64,000 bases of DNA from NCBI RefSeq assembly GCF_900112395.1, contig NZ_FOLN01000011.1, forward strand, positions 1 through 64,000, written 5' to 3'. Below, one piece after another: positions 41,849 to 51,832 of this stretch. The notes under the pieces were generated by a model. It worked only from the letters and a program-made list of their open reading frames with translations, searched no databases and was not told the origin of the DNA. The number at the start of each line of letters is the position of its first letter. Position 1 is the stretch's first letter. The translations under genes and the position numbers were made by a program. This stretch comes from Algibacter lectus (GTDB taxonomy: Bacteria > Bacteroidota > Bacteroidia > Flavobacteriales > Flavobacteriaceae).

Positions 41849-42520
41849 TTAATCTTGAAAAACACCTAATGTGCCTTCATAATGTCCTGTAAATGTTTCT
41901 CCAAGATAATTTACATAAACATAATCTACATTAATTGTACTTTCTTCAGGGTTGATGGTATCAATATTAATGGCATTTACCGTTAATGTAGGTGTAGCAT
42001 TTCCTGGACCTTGAGCATTAGTATAATCATCTGAAGATGGATTTCCATACTCAACTCCATCAATAAAATAAGGCGTACTTAAAGACTCAAAAGCACCTAT
42101 ATAATTTTCTACTATCACAGTATCTGGAGTTGAATTAATTGTTGCATGATAAAGATCACCGACATACGTATTTCCTGCAGTAGGTGCGGAATTTGCTAAG
42201 CTTGGATTATCTTCAACTGTTAAATTAAAGAACACAAAGTTAGACGTGTTTAATGTAAATATATACTCGTTCGCATCTGCTGGCGCTCCCGTGCTAGAAT
42301 CGCCATCTGCCATACGCCCATCAATAAAGAAAAAGTTGTATTGATCTGGAGGGTTATTATCTTCATCTACTTCAAAATAAGCATTGGCCGTTTCGTAAAA
42401 TGTGCCATTATGTGTAAAACCATCTGTTGGGTTTACTGGATCTGTTTGAGCATCATCATTATTATCACAACTATACATTGAAATAGTAAGAAGTACTAAA
42501 AGTGCTTTTATTGTTTTCAT
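41849..42520 (-). CDS. Hypothetical lipoprotein
   Basis: 223 residues, lipobox Y-S-C (C18), acidic linker DNNDDAQTDPVNPTDGF, strand-rich body (NFFFIDGRM, YIFTLNTSNFVFFNLTVED, GNTYVGDLYHATI), C-terminal VDYVYVNYLGETFTGHYEGTLGVF. Resembles its downstream neighbour in design (paralogous small beta lipoproteins). No assigned function. Confidence 0.65.
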   Translation of the reverse strand: MKTIKALLVLLTISMYSCDNNDDAQTDPVNPTDGFTHNGTFYETANAYFEVDEDNNPPDQYNFFFIDGRMADGDSSTGAPADANEYIFTLNTSNFVFFNLTVEDNPSLANSAPTAGNTYVGDLYHATINSTPDTVIVENYIGAFESLSTPYFIDGVEYGNPSSDDYTNAQGPGNATPTLTVNAINIDTINPEESTINVDYVYVNYLGETFTGHYEGTLGVFQD

Positions 42521-42542
42521 CTTTATTTCTTATTGAATCTTA

Positions 42543-42974
42543 TTAATGATATAAATCGATAATTACGCAGTATTCGGCTTCTAATCCGCTTGCTGTAATA
42601 TCATATCTAAATTCTTCACCAATAGCATTACCCGCTCTCTGGCAAGCAACATTTACATTATAGATTGTACCATTAACACTTAATTGTCCTACTCCAGTTG
42701 CTCCGTCTGTTACCACTAATGTTACAAACCAAAAATTCCCTGGGTCGCTAGATTTATATATTTCTACTTCTGGCCCATTTGATGATGTGTAAAAGAAATC
42801 TGTAGTTAAATCTGCTTCGTTAATTAATGTTTGTGTATTATCTGAAGTGTCTAAAAAAGTAAACCCAGCAAAATTACATTCATCTTGATTATCTGCATTG
42901 CCATCATCATTATCACAGTTAAATAAAACTAGTGTTAAAACCAGTAGACAAAGCGTTTTGATAGTTGTTTTCAT
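42543..42974 (-). CDS. Hypothetical lipoprotein
   Basis: 143 residues from ATG 42974 (M-K-T-T-I-K-T-L-C-L); the longer frame to 43007 adds a basic peptide before the signal and is less likely. Lipobox F-N-C (Cys near 19). Then an Asp/Asn-rich linker and a small beta-rich domain ending with YDITASGLEAEYCVIIDLYH. Third of three lipoprotein genes that follow lgt and the MopE-like gene. Confidence 0.65.
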   Translation of the reverse strand: MKTTIKTLCLLVLTLVLFNCDNDDGNADNQDECNFAGFTFLDTSDNTQTLINEADLTTDFFYTSSNGPEVEIYKSSDPGNFWFVTLVVTDGATGVGQLSVNGTIYNVNVACQRAGNAIGEEFRYDITASGLEAEYCVIIDLYH

Positions 42975-43068
42975 AATTGTTAATTTGTTTTTATATTTAT
43001 TATACATTTCCCTTATATCAAAGCAACTAAGAAATTGTTACCCCTTTAATTTATTTTTTTTTAATTAT

Positions 43069-43755
43069 TTAAGAAACTTCATCTACTATTCCATCACAAT
43101 CATTATCAATACCATCCTTAATTTCTAAAGCATACGGATGTATTTCACTATTAGTATCATCACAATCTAAGGCATTATAAACCCCCTCTTTTTCTGCTTG
43201 TACCTGAGAACCGTAACCATCGCCATCATCATCTACATAAAGTATATCATCTTTATCTGTTATTCCATTACAATTATCATCTATATCATTACTAGCAATT
43301 TCGTCTGCAATTGGGTTTACGTTTGGATCTTTATCATTACAATCTGCACTATTTGTAACAAAGTTTTCTGGAGTATCTTCCCATAAAACAACTTCAATAA
43401 CTTCGGACACATCTGGGTTTCCAAAACCATCACCATCATTATCATAATAAAAAGTAATGGCATGTAAATCATTACAATCTTCGTCTATAAGATTATCTGG
43501 AATCTCTGTAGCTCCAGGATTAATATTGGCGTTGGCATCATCGCAATCTGTATTGTCTAACACATAATCTGCAGGTTCATCACCAGATGTATAAGAAACA
43601 GCATTTACTGATGAGTCGCCAAAGCCATCTTGATCTAAGTCTGGCCAATAATTATATTCGGCAGTACCACCAATACTACAGCCGGAACCTATTATAAATA
43701 CAGCGGTTACTAATAACATAATTGGTAATATTATTTTTAAAAATCGATTTTTCAT
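43069..43755 (-). CDS. MopE-like calcium/metal-binding repeat lipoprotein
   Basis: 228 residues. Lipobox S-G-C (Cys ~26). Three repeats follow the MopE pattern: D-x-D-x-D-G-F/Y-G, then an aspartate run like DCDDANANINPGATEIPDN, then a third with DCDDTNSEIHPYALEIKDG and a D-x-D-C-D-G-I end. Such acidic loops bind calcium or other divalent metals. It may be a surface lipoprotein; lgt immediately precedes it, 4 nt before its start. Placement beside lgt may be coincidental or a transcriptional unit. Confidence 0.85.
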   Translation of the reverse strand: MKNRFLKIILPIMLLVTAVFIIGSGCSIGGTAEYNYWPDLDQDGFGDSSVNAVSYTSGDEPADYVLDNTDCDDANANINPGATEIPDNLIDEDCNDLHAITFYYDNDGDGFGNPDVSEVIEVVLWEDTPENFVTNSADCNDKDPNVNPIADEIASNDIDDNCNGITDKDDILYVDDDGDGYGSQVQAEKEGVYNALDCDDTNSEIHPYALEIKDGIDNDCDGIVDEVS

Positions 43756-43759
43756 AATG

Positions 43760-44560
43760 TTATATATTAATTGTTTTTAAATCTGTTTGTTTATAATATT
43801 TATAGTAGAAATAAGCTGAAATTGAAATAAGGCATAAGCCGATAAATTGCGAATGCGAAAGCACATTTTCTATAATAAACCCTCTATCATCTCCTCTAAA
43901 AAACTCTAGAATACCACGACCTAAAGCATAAAGCATTAAATAGATTAAGAAAACTTGCCCATTAAATTGTTTGTGTTTTTTAACCATTAATAATGTTAGC
44001 ATAATGCAGACCAATAATAATACTTCGTACAATTGTGTTGGATGTACAGACGCACCATGTGTTGTTGGGAATATTAAACCAGAGCTACCAGTTGTTGGAG
44101 CTCCATAACAACATCCTGCACTAAAACAGCCTAATCGGCCTATAGAATGTACAATAGTTGTCGTAATCGCAAAAATATCTAGCATTGGTAAAACCGGTAT
44201 CTTCTGCTTTTTTAAATACCAAATGATATATGGAATAATGACTACAAATGAACCATAGAATACAAAACCTCCCGAAAAATTATCAGACATTAAACCAGGA
44301 TTTTGTGTGTAAAGCAACGGATCTTGTAAATAGAAAAACAACTTTCCGCCAACAAACCCCGCTATAAAAATGAGATAAAAAAATGTATTAGAAATATTAG
44401 TGATACCTAGTTCTCTTTTAGCGCTCCATCTGGTATAAATAGCTGCGGCTAAAGTTCCTAATGCTATTAAAAAAGCATAAGAGTAGACGGTAACATGTTT
44501 TACACCCAATAGATTTGATAAAAACACTGGTAAATCAAAAGTGAATAGTTCTGGATACAT
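43760..44560 (-). CDS. lgt: Prolipoprotein diacylglyceryl transferase (Lgt family)
   Basis: 266 residues, about seven membrane segments. The Lgt motifs are DNFSGGFVFYGSF, SIGRLGCFSAGCCYGAPT and HPTQLYE, with ARGILEFFRGDDRG near the end. It transfers a diacylglyceryl group to the lipobox cysteine of the many lipoproteins seen in this window. It may be the sole copy or one of two paralogues. The family call is firm, activity is not tested. Confidence 0.82.
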   Translation of the reverse strand: MYPELFTFDLPVFLSNLLGVKHVTVYSYAFLIALGTLAAAIYTRWSAKRELGITNISNTFFYLIFIAGFVGGKLFFYLQDPLLYTQNPGLMSDNFSGGFVFYGSFVVIIPYIIWYLKKQKIPVLPMLDIFAITTTIVHSIGRLGCFSAGCCYGAPTTGSSGLIFPTTHGASVHPTQLYEVLLLVCIMLTLLMVKKHKQFNGQVFLIYLMLYALGRGILEFFRGDDRGFIIENVLSHSQFIGLCLISISAYFYYKYYKQTDLKTINI

Positions 44561-44816
44561 CTCGTTATTTTTTTCTTAAAAATTATATGCTAACTCGTTA
44601 TACTTCTCTCTTATATAGATAACATATTAAAAATGTCATCCTTATTTCAGAAAAATATGTTTAAAGAGTTTTAGGTTGAAATAACTAATAGCTATTGCAA
44701 AATAACATCTATATGCAGAGTTTTACAGACGCATTTACGGAGATGAAGTTTTGATTCGATGAAAGAGCTATTTCATTCAACCATTAGAAAATTTATGTTT
44801 TTATAAAAAAACACCT

Positions 44817-44824
44817 TATGTTTG
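44817..44824 (+). promoter_or_regulatory. Putative -7 element of the 172-residue gene
   Basis: TATGTTTG, an exact TAnnTTTG match, 20 nt before the ATG at 44844, giving a short leader. Confidence 0.45.
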
Positions 44825-44843
44825 TAAGAGTATTATTAAACCT

Positions 44844-45362
44844 ATGGAAGAACAAGTTTTAAACCTAATTATGTATACAGTCCCATCTATAATTACGGGA
44901 CTAATAGCTTTTTATTTTTTTAAAGAACATACCAAAAATGAAGATGGTCGTAGACGTTTTTTACTAAAAAAAGACATGCAAGTACACGCCTTACCACTTC
45001 GCTTACAAGCTTACGAACGTATGGCTATTTTTTTAGAGCGCATTACACCATCAAAACTACTAATACGTATAGCGCCAACATCTTCTAATAAAGAAAACTA
45101 CGAATCTTTGTTAATACAAAGTATAGAGCAAGAATTTGAGCATAACTTATCGCAACAAATTTATATAACCGATAAATGTTGGAACATTATTACAGCATCT
45201 AAAAATGCAACTATTCAACTTATTAGAAAAGCGAGTTTATTGGAAAAAACCGACACAGCAAATAAATTACGAGAAGTTGTTTTAACCGAAATGATGGACC
45301 GTTTAGCACCAACCGATGCGGCCTTATCTTATATTAAAGAAGAAGTTTCCGATTTATGGTAA
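44844..45362 (+). CDS. Hypothetical membrane-anchored protein (DUF7935-like)
   Basis: 172 residues. One N-terminal membrane segment (about residues 5-24), then RRRFLLKKDMQVHALPLRLQAYERMAIFLERITPSKLLIRI, followed by a helical cytoplasmic part. The arrangement is one I associate with the DUF7935 family of Flavobacteriia; function unknown. It converges with and overlaps the patatin gene by 9 nt at their 3' ends. Confidence 0.6.
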   Translation: MEEQVLNLIMYTVPSIITGLIAFYFFKEHTKNEDGRRRFLLKKDMQVHALPLRLQAYERMAIFLERITPSKLLIRIAPTSSNKENYESLLIQSIEQEFEHNLSQQIYITDKCWNIITASKNATIQLIRKASLLEKTDTANKLREVVLTEMMDRLAPTDAALSYIKEEVSDLW

Positions 45363-46274
45363 AATATCTTGGCGCAACTCATTAGAGCGTGCCTCCAAGC
45401 TTTTACTCTTAGCATAATCGAAACCTTGTTTCCACCAAACTGTCATGTGTTTTTTATTGAAAATTAAAGAATTCTCGGTAAGTTTAGATGGCGTATAATA
45501 TAAATTAAGTTGCACATTTCTATATTTTGCAGCCAGCTTACCAATAGTAATATCACTACGTTCTACCTGATCTAATAAATGCCCAAATAAATTAAGCATT
45601 AACGAAAATGGGTTTTTACCAAGTACTTTGTTGTACTCCATATTTTCCGATTCTAAAATTACTGCATCAATTTCGGTAGCACCACGTAAAATAGCTTCTC
45701 TTATTGGCACAACACAGCCAAAAGCACCATCGGCATACTCAAAACCATCAACTTTAGCCAAAGACATAAACGGAATATAATTACAGGAAATCCATATCCA
45801 TTCGCAAAACTCGTCGTAACTAAAATCTTTTATAGACTTATACTCTACTCTATTTTTTGATAAATTCGAAACCGTAACCACAACATCTTCTTTAGTTGCT
45901 CTAATTAAGTCGAATTCTTCCTTGGTAAAATGCCTTTTTAAATAGCGTTTAAGCGCTTTACTCTCACCAAAAGTCCTCTTACTCTTTATAAACTGTAGTA
46001 ACGTATTAAAGTAGTTAATAGTAACATAATCTCGCCCTTCCTTTTTGCGCATTACAAAAGGATTAATACTAAAAATATTACTCTGTTTCACATTAGTAAA
46101 AACATCATAAATTTTATCAATTTTACCTGCAGCTAAATGAGGCACAAGCAAACTTCCGGTAGATGTTCCTAAAAACAAATCGTATTCACGACCTTCCTCC
46201 TGCATTAAATATTGAGCTACGCCACCTGCATACGCACCTTTACTTCCTCCTCCCGATATTACTAATGCTTTCAT
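45354..46274 (-). CDS. Patatin-like phospholipase
   Basis: 306 residues. Oxyanion-hole motif GGGSKGAYAGG (residues 8-18), nucleophile elbow GTSTG (S38), and catalytic aspartate in ADGAFG (D182). No signal peptide, so it is probably cytoplasmic or membrane-associated. Patatins release fatty acids from membrane lipids. Its stop overlaps the end of the DUF7935-like gene. Confidence 0.9.
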   Translation of the reverse strand: MKALVISGGGSKGAYAGGVAQYLMQEEGREYDLFLGTSTGSLLVPHLAAGKIDKIYDVFTNVKQSNIFSINPFVMRKKEGRDYVTINYFNTLLQFIKSKRTFGESKALKRYLKRHFTKEEFDLIRATKEDVVVTVSNLSKNRVEYKSIKDFSYDEFCEWIWISCNYIPFMSLAKVDGFEYADGAFGCVVPIREAILRGATEIDAVILESENMEYNKVLGKNPFSLMLNLFGHLLDQVERSDITIGKLAAKYRNVQLNLYYTPSKLTENSLIFNKKHMTVWWKQGFDYAKSKSLEARSNELRQDILP

Positions 46275-46499
46275 TTAAAATATTTAAAGGGTAAATATAA
46301 ACAAGAATTTACAGATAGCTTATTATTCGTTTAAAACTTATTTCACGACCAGTGCAGAAACATAAAAGCTTGTTAAAAGAAATCTTACAAAAAGTACATA
46401 TCTCTTTAATAAGTATTTACTCTTTCAAACTTTCGCTCACCTATTTTATCGATTATTTAAGCTGTAGAAATACAACGCAAGCAGAAAACCCAAAGAAAA

Positions 46500-48497
46500 C
46501 TACTCTGCTTTAAGCAACGTTTTAGCAAACTTAGAAAACCTCCAATTATGATGCTTAATCGCCTGTTCTAAGCTTTTATGGCAAAGCGCATTACAAGCTT
46601 GTATTTGATGTAAATATTGAAAGGCGTTTTGGCGCGTTTCAAAACCATAATTAGAACCTGTGTAGCTAGTTAATTCATCAAAATATTTCGATTTATTTTC
46701 AGTCTCATAATCCTCAGTCACCAAAGCTAACGTTAACCAAAGCTGTCTTATATTTTTATCATTAAACCCTTGAACATCTTTTGTTTTATTCAAATAAAAG
46801 TTTCGCTTACGCGGAAAATTAACCCATAAATTAAATAAAGCCGTTTCTATGGTTGAATAAGAATCATCTGCCAAAAGTGTTTCATATTCGGCTTGTAATG
46901 TTATTGGAATTTTAGTTAAAGTCTGAGCTACTAACTGACGTATTTTGATGTCTTTAGAATTCAAAATCCCTCGAAATAAATTAGTTTTATCAATCAACGA
47001 ATCTTCCACAAGTCTTTTAAAATAATCCATACGCGCAAAATCACTCATGCTTCCATAAAGCAAATCCCATTTAGCAAAACTTATTTGATTAATAGATGCA
47101 GATTTACAAGAAAAAATGTCATTTTTATTTCTCAAATTATTCAATATAGTTTCAGACTGCTTTATTAATTCATCCTTAAAAAACTCTGTATTAATTAAAT
47201 AATTTTCAACAAACAGACTTAAATCTTTACCACTAGCAAGTTCTACTTCATCTATAAAATTTTTAGTTTCTACATTTTTAAATTGATATTTCAGTAAATA
47301 GTTTTTTACAGCAACCTTAAAAGCATCATCACCAACTTGTTCCCTGAGCATATACAATACCCAAGCGCCTTTTTTATAAAACGTAACACTGCTCGATTTT
47401 GGATTTAAAAGCGAGGTGCTTTCACCCGCTTGATCTTGAGCTAGCAATTCCTGTGCATACTCGTATAAACGCCCAAAATAATAGTCGTCTCCAAACACAT
47501 TACGTTCCGCTAAAAGCGCATAATACGTTGCAAAACCTTCTTGTAACCAGTGATGCGTACCAGAAGTTTCTGTTACCAAATCGCCAAACCATTGGTGCGC
47601 TAACTCATGCGCATTAACGTTTACATAGTTTTTATCTACAAAACCAATAGAGTCTACCACAAAAGCATCTGAAAACAAGGTTGTACTCGTGTTTTCCATG
47701 CCAGCATAAAGAAAATCTTTTACAGGAATTTGCTTGTAATTCTGCCAAGGATACGCAACTCCAATTTCATCTTCTAAAAAATCGAACATTTGTTTGGTAT
47801 AGCGGTATGTAGGCTCAAATCTCAAGGAATCTTCCGGATAATAATACATTTCTAACGGCTTATTACTTTTAGAAACTTCTTGATTTTTACTGTATTTACC
47901 TATTGCAATGGCTAATAAATAACTCGACATTGGTTTCTGCATATCATAATGCCAAGTAGCAAAACCGTCCGAAACCTCTTTATTTACAAAGTTTCCATTT
48001 GCTATAACCTGATAATCTTTACAGAACGAAATACTTAAATCGAACACCACCTTCTCGTTCATATCATCAAAACTAGGCAGCCAATTGCTTGTATATTTCC
48101 CCTGACCCTGTGTCCAAACCTGCTTATTACCTTCTAGATACTCCCAATCTATAAAATACATGGCTTTTTTAGGCTGTACTTTAAAAGAAACAACAACGCT
48201 ATGATGTGAACCTGCTTTAAAATCACGCCTCAAAATCAAATGATTACCATCGTAATCACTTCCCGAAAACCGATTATCCAAAACATAAGATATAGTCTTG
48301 AAGTTTTTAGCATCAATATACACCGAATCGGTGTTTTTTAAGATTTCAAATTGATAGGTAATCTCGCCTTCAACTTCTTTCTCTATTAAATCGCCAAAAG
48401 CGATATGAGCTTGAGCCGTAGTAAAGTTAACATATTCGGTTTGTTGTCCAAACGCACAATTGAAAACCATAAAAATTAAAATAAAATACAATCTCAT
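46500..48497 (-). CDS. M1-family metallopeptidase (aminopeptidase N-like)
   Basis: 665 residues. Signal peptide (residues 1-17, ...CAFGQ). The peptide-binding G-x-M-E-N signature YAGMENT lies at residues 264-270, and the zinc site is HELAHQWFGDLVTETSGTHHW (H297, E298, H301) with the third ligand in LQEGFATYY (E320). The C-terminal half is helical HEAT-like repeats. Likely a periplasmic or surface aminopeptidase. No operon partner. Confidence 0.92.
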   Translation of the reverse strand: MRLYFILIFMVFNCAFGQQTEYVNFTTAQAHIAFGDLIEKEVEGEITYQFEILKNTDSVYIDAKNFKTISYVLDNRFSGSDYDGNHLILRRDFKAGSHHSVVVSFKVQPKKAMYFIDWEYLEGNKQVWTQGQGKYTSNWLPSFDDMNEKVVFDLSISFCKDYQVIANGNFVNKEVSDGFATWHYDMQKPMSSYLLAIAIGKYSKNQEVSKSNKPLEMYYYPEDSLRFEPTYRYTKQMFDFLEDEIGVAYPWQNYKQIPVKDFLYAGMENTSTTLFSDAFVVDSIGFVDKNYVNVNAHELAHQWFGDLVTETSGTHHWLQEGFATYYALLAERNVFGDDYYFGRLYEYAQELLAQDQAGESTSLLNPKSSSVTFYKKGAWVLYMLREQVGDDAFKVAVKNYLLKYQFKNVETKNFIDEVELASGKDLSLFVENYLINTEFFKDELIKQSETILNNLRNKNDIFSCKSASINQISFAKWDLLYGSMSDFARMDYFKRLVEDSLIDKTNLFRGILNSKDIKIRQLVAQTLTKIPITLQAEYETLLADDSYSTIETALFNLWVNFPRKRNFYLNKTKDVQGFNDKNIRQLWLTLALVTEDYETENKSKYFDELTSYTGSNYGFETRQNAFQYLHQIQACNALCHKSLEQAIKHHNWRFSKFAKTLLKAE

Positions 48498-48604
48498 AAA
48501 TAAAACCCTTCAAAAACAGCACCAATATAGTTGTTTTGATGTTTAAAAGTTAAAAACTAGCACCAAAATTATTGTAGTTTAATTATTATTTCTAGTTTAG
48601 TTAT

Positions 48605-50710
48605 GTGAAAAGTAATTACCTGCAAACACCCATAGATTATTTAAAAGGCGTAGGCCCAAATCGCGCAAACTTACTGCGGAAAGAACTCGGTATTCACACC
48701 TATCAAGATTTAATAAACCTGTTTCCAAATCGCTACATAGATCGCACGCAATACTATAAAATAAAGGGTTTACAACCCAATACAGCCGAAATCCAAGTCA
48801 TTGGAAAAATAACCAAATTTACCGAAGTGGCGCAAAAACGAGGCAAACGCCTAGTAGCTACTTTTGTTGACGACACAGGCGCGATGGAGTTAGTTTGGTT
48901 TCGTGGTCAAAAATGGATTCGTGAAAACCTAAAATTGAATACAAAATACGTTGCTTTTGGAAAAACCAATGCCTTTGGAGGAAAATACAGCATGCCTCAT
49001 CCAGACTTAGAACCACTGGAAGAACACGAAAAAAACATGCGTTCGGCCATGCAACCCGTTTATCCTTCCACGGAAAAACTTTCGAATAAAGGAGTTTCAA
49101 ACCGAATGATTAGTAAAATAATGCAGCAAATTTTCATTGATACAAACGGAAGATTTGTTGAAACTTTATCTCAAAATATACTTTCAGAATTAAAATTAAT
49201 AAGCAAAAGTGAAGCGCTTTTTAATATCCATTTCCCGAAGAGTCAAGAGCTACTTTCTAAGGCTCAATTTCGATTAAAATTCGAAGAATTATTTTATATT
49301 CAATTGCAATTAATTATTAAAAATTTAATTCATAAATCTAAAATAAAAGGCTTTCCGTTTGATAAAGTCGGCACATATTTCAACACCTTTTTTAAAGAGC
49401 ATTTACCCTTCGATTTAACAGGTGCACAAAAACGCGTTTTAAAAGAAATTAGAGCAGATTTAGGCAGTAATGCTCAAATGAATCGTCTTTTACAGGGCGA
49501 TGTAGGCTCTGGCAAGACCATAGTAGCCTTCATGTCAACATTAATGGCGCTTGACAACGGTTTCCAAGCTTGCTTAATGGCTCCGACTGAAATTTTGTCA
49601 GTCCAGCACTATAACGGATTACTAGAACTATCTAAAGATTTAAATATCAGTATAGAAATACTCACAGGCTCAACAAAAACTTCAAAACGAAAAATTATTC
49701 ATGAAAAGTTAGAAAGTGGCGAATTACAGCTTTTAATTGGCACGCATGCCTTACTGGAGGATAAAGTAAAATTTAAAAATTTAGGCCTCGCTATTATAGA
49801 CGAACAACATAGATTTGGTGTTGCTCAACGAAGTAAATTATGGCACAAAAACACATCGCCACCACATGTTTTAGTCATGACGGCTACACCTATTCCGCGA
49901 ACCTTAGCCATGTCTGTTTATGGTGATTTAGACATCTCAATAATCGACGAATTACCACCCGGAAGAAAGTCGATAAAAACAGTACATCGCTATGATAAAA
50001 ACAGGCTAAATGTTTTCCGTTTTATTCGTGATGAAATTAAATTAGGTAGGCAAGTCTACGTGGTCTACCCTTTGATAAAAGAAAACGAAAAAATGGATTA
50101 TAAAGATTTAATGGACGGCCACGAAAGTCTCTCTAGAGATTTCCCAATGCCAGAATATCAAATCTCCATTGTTCACGGAAAAATGAAGCCCGCCGATAAA
50201 GAATACGAAATGCAACGTTTTATAAAAGGCGAAACTCAAATTATGGTTGCAACTACCGTAATTGAAGTTGGAGTAAACGTACCCAACGCTTCGGTAATGA
50301 TTATTGAAAGCGCTGAGCGTTTTGGCTTATCGCAACTGCACCAATTGCGCGGACGCGTTGGTCGTGGAGCAGAACAAAGTTATTGTATTCTAATGACGGG
50401 GTATAAACTAAGTCAAGACAGCAAAAAGCGCTTAGAAACCATGGTTAAAACCAATGATGGCTTTGAAATTGCAGAGGTAGATTTGCGACTACGCGGCCCT
50501 GGAGACATCATGGGCACACAACAAAGTGGTGTTTTAAACCTTAAAATTGCCGATATCATTAAGGATAATGATATTTTACAGCACGCTAGATACCATGCTA
50601 AAAATATACTCAACAAAGATAAAAGCTTATCGACACCAGAAAACCTGCCTATTTTAAATACTTATAAATCGTTGAGTAAGTATAAAAATATCTGGAATTA
50701 TATTAGTTAG
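48605..50710 (+). CDS. recG: ATP-dependent DNA helicase RecG
   Basis: 701 residues from GTG 48605 (M-K-S-N-Y-L-Q-T-P-I); the nearby ATG two bases upstream is out of frame. N-terminal wedge/OB part with PTAEIQVIGKITKF and ELVWFRGQKWI. Walker A GDVGSGKT (about 299-306), DEAD-like IIDEQHRFG, ATPIPRTLAMSVYGD, and the helicase end EVGVNVPNAS, RFGLSQLHQLRGRVGRG. RecG reverses stalled replication forks. Followed by miaE in the same direction, 52 nt apart. Confidence 0.96.
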   Translation: MKSNYLQTPIDYLKGVGPNRANLLRKELGIHTYQDLINLFPNRYIDRTQYYKIKGLQPNTAEIQVIGKITKFTEVAQKRGKRLVATFVDDTGAMELVWFRGQKWIRENLKLNTKYVAFGKTNAFGGKYSMPHPDLEPLEEHEKNMRSAMQPVYPSTEKLSNKGVSNRMISKIMQQIFIDTNGRFVETLSQNILSELKLISKSEALFNIHFPKSQELLSKAQFRLKFEELFYIQLQLIIKNLIHKSKIKGFPFDKVGTYFNTFFKEHLPFDLTGAQKRVLKEIRADLGSNAQMNRLLQGDVGSGKTIVAFMSTLMALDNGFQACLMAPTEILSVQHYNGLLELSKDLNISIEILTGSTKTSKRKIIHEKLESGELQLLIGTHALLEDKVKFKNLGLAIIDEQHRFGVAQRSKLWHKNTSPPHVLVMTATPIPRTLAMSVYGDLDISIIDELPPGRKSIKTVHRYDKNRLNVFRFIRDEIKLGRQVYVVYPLIKENEKMDYKDLMDGHESLSRDFPMPEYQISIVHGKMKPADKEYEMQRFIKGETQIMVATTVIEVGVNVPNASVMIIESAERFGLSQLHQLRGRVGRGAEQSYCILMTGYKLSQDSKKRLETMVKTNDGFEIAEVDLRLRGPGDIMGTQQSGVLNLKIADIIKDNDILQHARYHAKNILNKDKSLSTPENLPILNTYKSLSKYKNIWNYIS

Positions 50711-50762
50711 GTTTTATTAAAACTACACAAAACAGTTACTTTTACAAAAAAAATTAAATATC

Positions 50763-51344
50763 ATGCTTGGTTTAAAATTAGCAACAGACCCGCGATGGGT
50801 AAACATTGTAGAATCTAATATTGAAGAAATATTAACCGACCATGCTTGGTGCGAACAAAAAGCCGCAACCAATGCTATTACTATAATTACTCTAAATCCT
50901 GAATATGACGATTTAGTTACCGATTTGCTAGAATTAGCTAAAGAAGAAATAGAACATTTCCAAATGGTGCATGAAATTATAAAAAAACGCGGTTTTAAGC
51001 TCGGACGTGAACGAAAAGACAGTTACGTTAACGAACTATATAAATTTATGAATAAGGGCGGAAATCGTCTGCAAGCAATGGTAGACCGCTTATTATTCTC
51101 TGCCATGATAGAAGCAAGAAGTTGCGAGCGGTTTAAATTACTTTCAGAAAAAATTAAAGATCCAGAATTATCTAAATTCTATCACAACCTAATGGTTAGT
51201 GAAGCTGGACATTACACCTTATTTATTGGTTTCGCGAGAAAATACGGAAAATCAATCGATGTAGATAAACGTTGGCAAGAATTAATAGATTTTGAAGCAG
51301 AAGTGATTCAAAACTATGGAAAACAAGAAACCATACACGGTTAA
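50763..51344 (+). CDS. miaE: tRNA-(ms2io6A)-hydroxylase (MiaE)
   Basis: 193 residues, ferritin-like diiron fold. Ligand pattern E-x-x-H: EEIEHFQMVHE, and later EARSCERF and SEAGHYTLFIGFA. It hydroxylates the isopentenyl side chain of ms2i6A37 in tRNA. The start MLGLKLATDPRWV is diagnostic. Its 3' end carries a terminator hairpin that overlaps the coding sequence. Confidence 0.92.
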   Translation: MLGLKLATDPRWVNIVESNIEEILTDHAWCEQKAATNAITIITLNPEYDDLVTDLLELAKEEIEHFQMVHEIIKKRGFKLGRERKDSYVNELYKFMNKGGNRLQAMVDRLLFSAMIEARSCERFKLLSEKIKDPELSKFYHNLMVSEAGHYTLFIGFARKYGKSIDVDKRWQELIDFEAEVIQNYGKQETIHG

Positions 51345-51361
51345 GTATATGGTTTCTTGTT
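51322..51361 (+). terminator. Terminator hairpin overlapping the miaE stop
   Basis: A 14-bp stem AACAAGAAACCATA (51322-51335) / TATGGTTTCTTGTT (51348-51361) with a 12-nt loop that contains the miaE stop codon. The T-run after it is short (TTATATTTTAT), so it could equally stabilise the 3' end. Confidence 0.6.
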
Positions 51362-51385
51362 ATATTTTATAATGTAATTTCTGGA

Positions 51386-51832
51386 TTAATGAAACTCACT
51401 ATACTCGTGTAACGATTTAAAAGTTTCTTCGTAAAACAATATGGCCGAAATTAAATTATCGGTATCAGAGTATGGTAAAATACGACCTTGAAATCGCCTC
51501 ATTTGGTCCAAGTATTCATCGGTAGCTTCAAATTGATCATCTAAAGCACCACTATTATCACTATCATTTGGAATACCTAAACTCGTCATGGTAATACCTG
51601 GCTTAGTAGCAAAAGCTATATAAGGCAAAAGCTTTACTAAGCTTTCAATACGTTCTACATACAAAGTTAATAATTGACCTTTTTGCATACGATCTAACTC
51701 TGCCTTGTTATGGTATTTTTTAATAGCTACCTTTTCACTAATAATACTTCTAGCTGGTTTATTCTTTTGAGCGAAACCAATACTAGTTACCATAAAAAGG
51801 CTAAAACAAAATAATACAACTTTAAATTTCAT
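51386..51832 (-). CDS. Hypothetical secreted protein
   Basis: 148 residues from ATG 51832 (M-K-F-K-V-V-L-F-C-F); a longer frame to 51856 adds a peptide without a signal. Signal peptide residues 1-21 (...GFAQ). The mature part is helical and acidic (RMQKGQLLTLYVERIESLVKLLPYIAFATKPG; NSGALDDQFEATDEYLDQMRRFQGRIL). No family recognised. It faces miaE from the opposite strand. Confidence 0.65.
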   Translation of the reverse strand: MKFKVVLFCFSLFMVTSIGFAQKNKPARSIISEKVAIKKYHNKAELDRMQKGQLLTLYVERIESLVKLLPYIAFATKPGITMTSLGIPNDSDNSGALDDQFEATDEYLDQMRRFQGRILPYSDTDNLISAILFYEETFKSLHEYSEFH

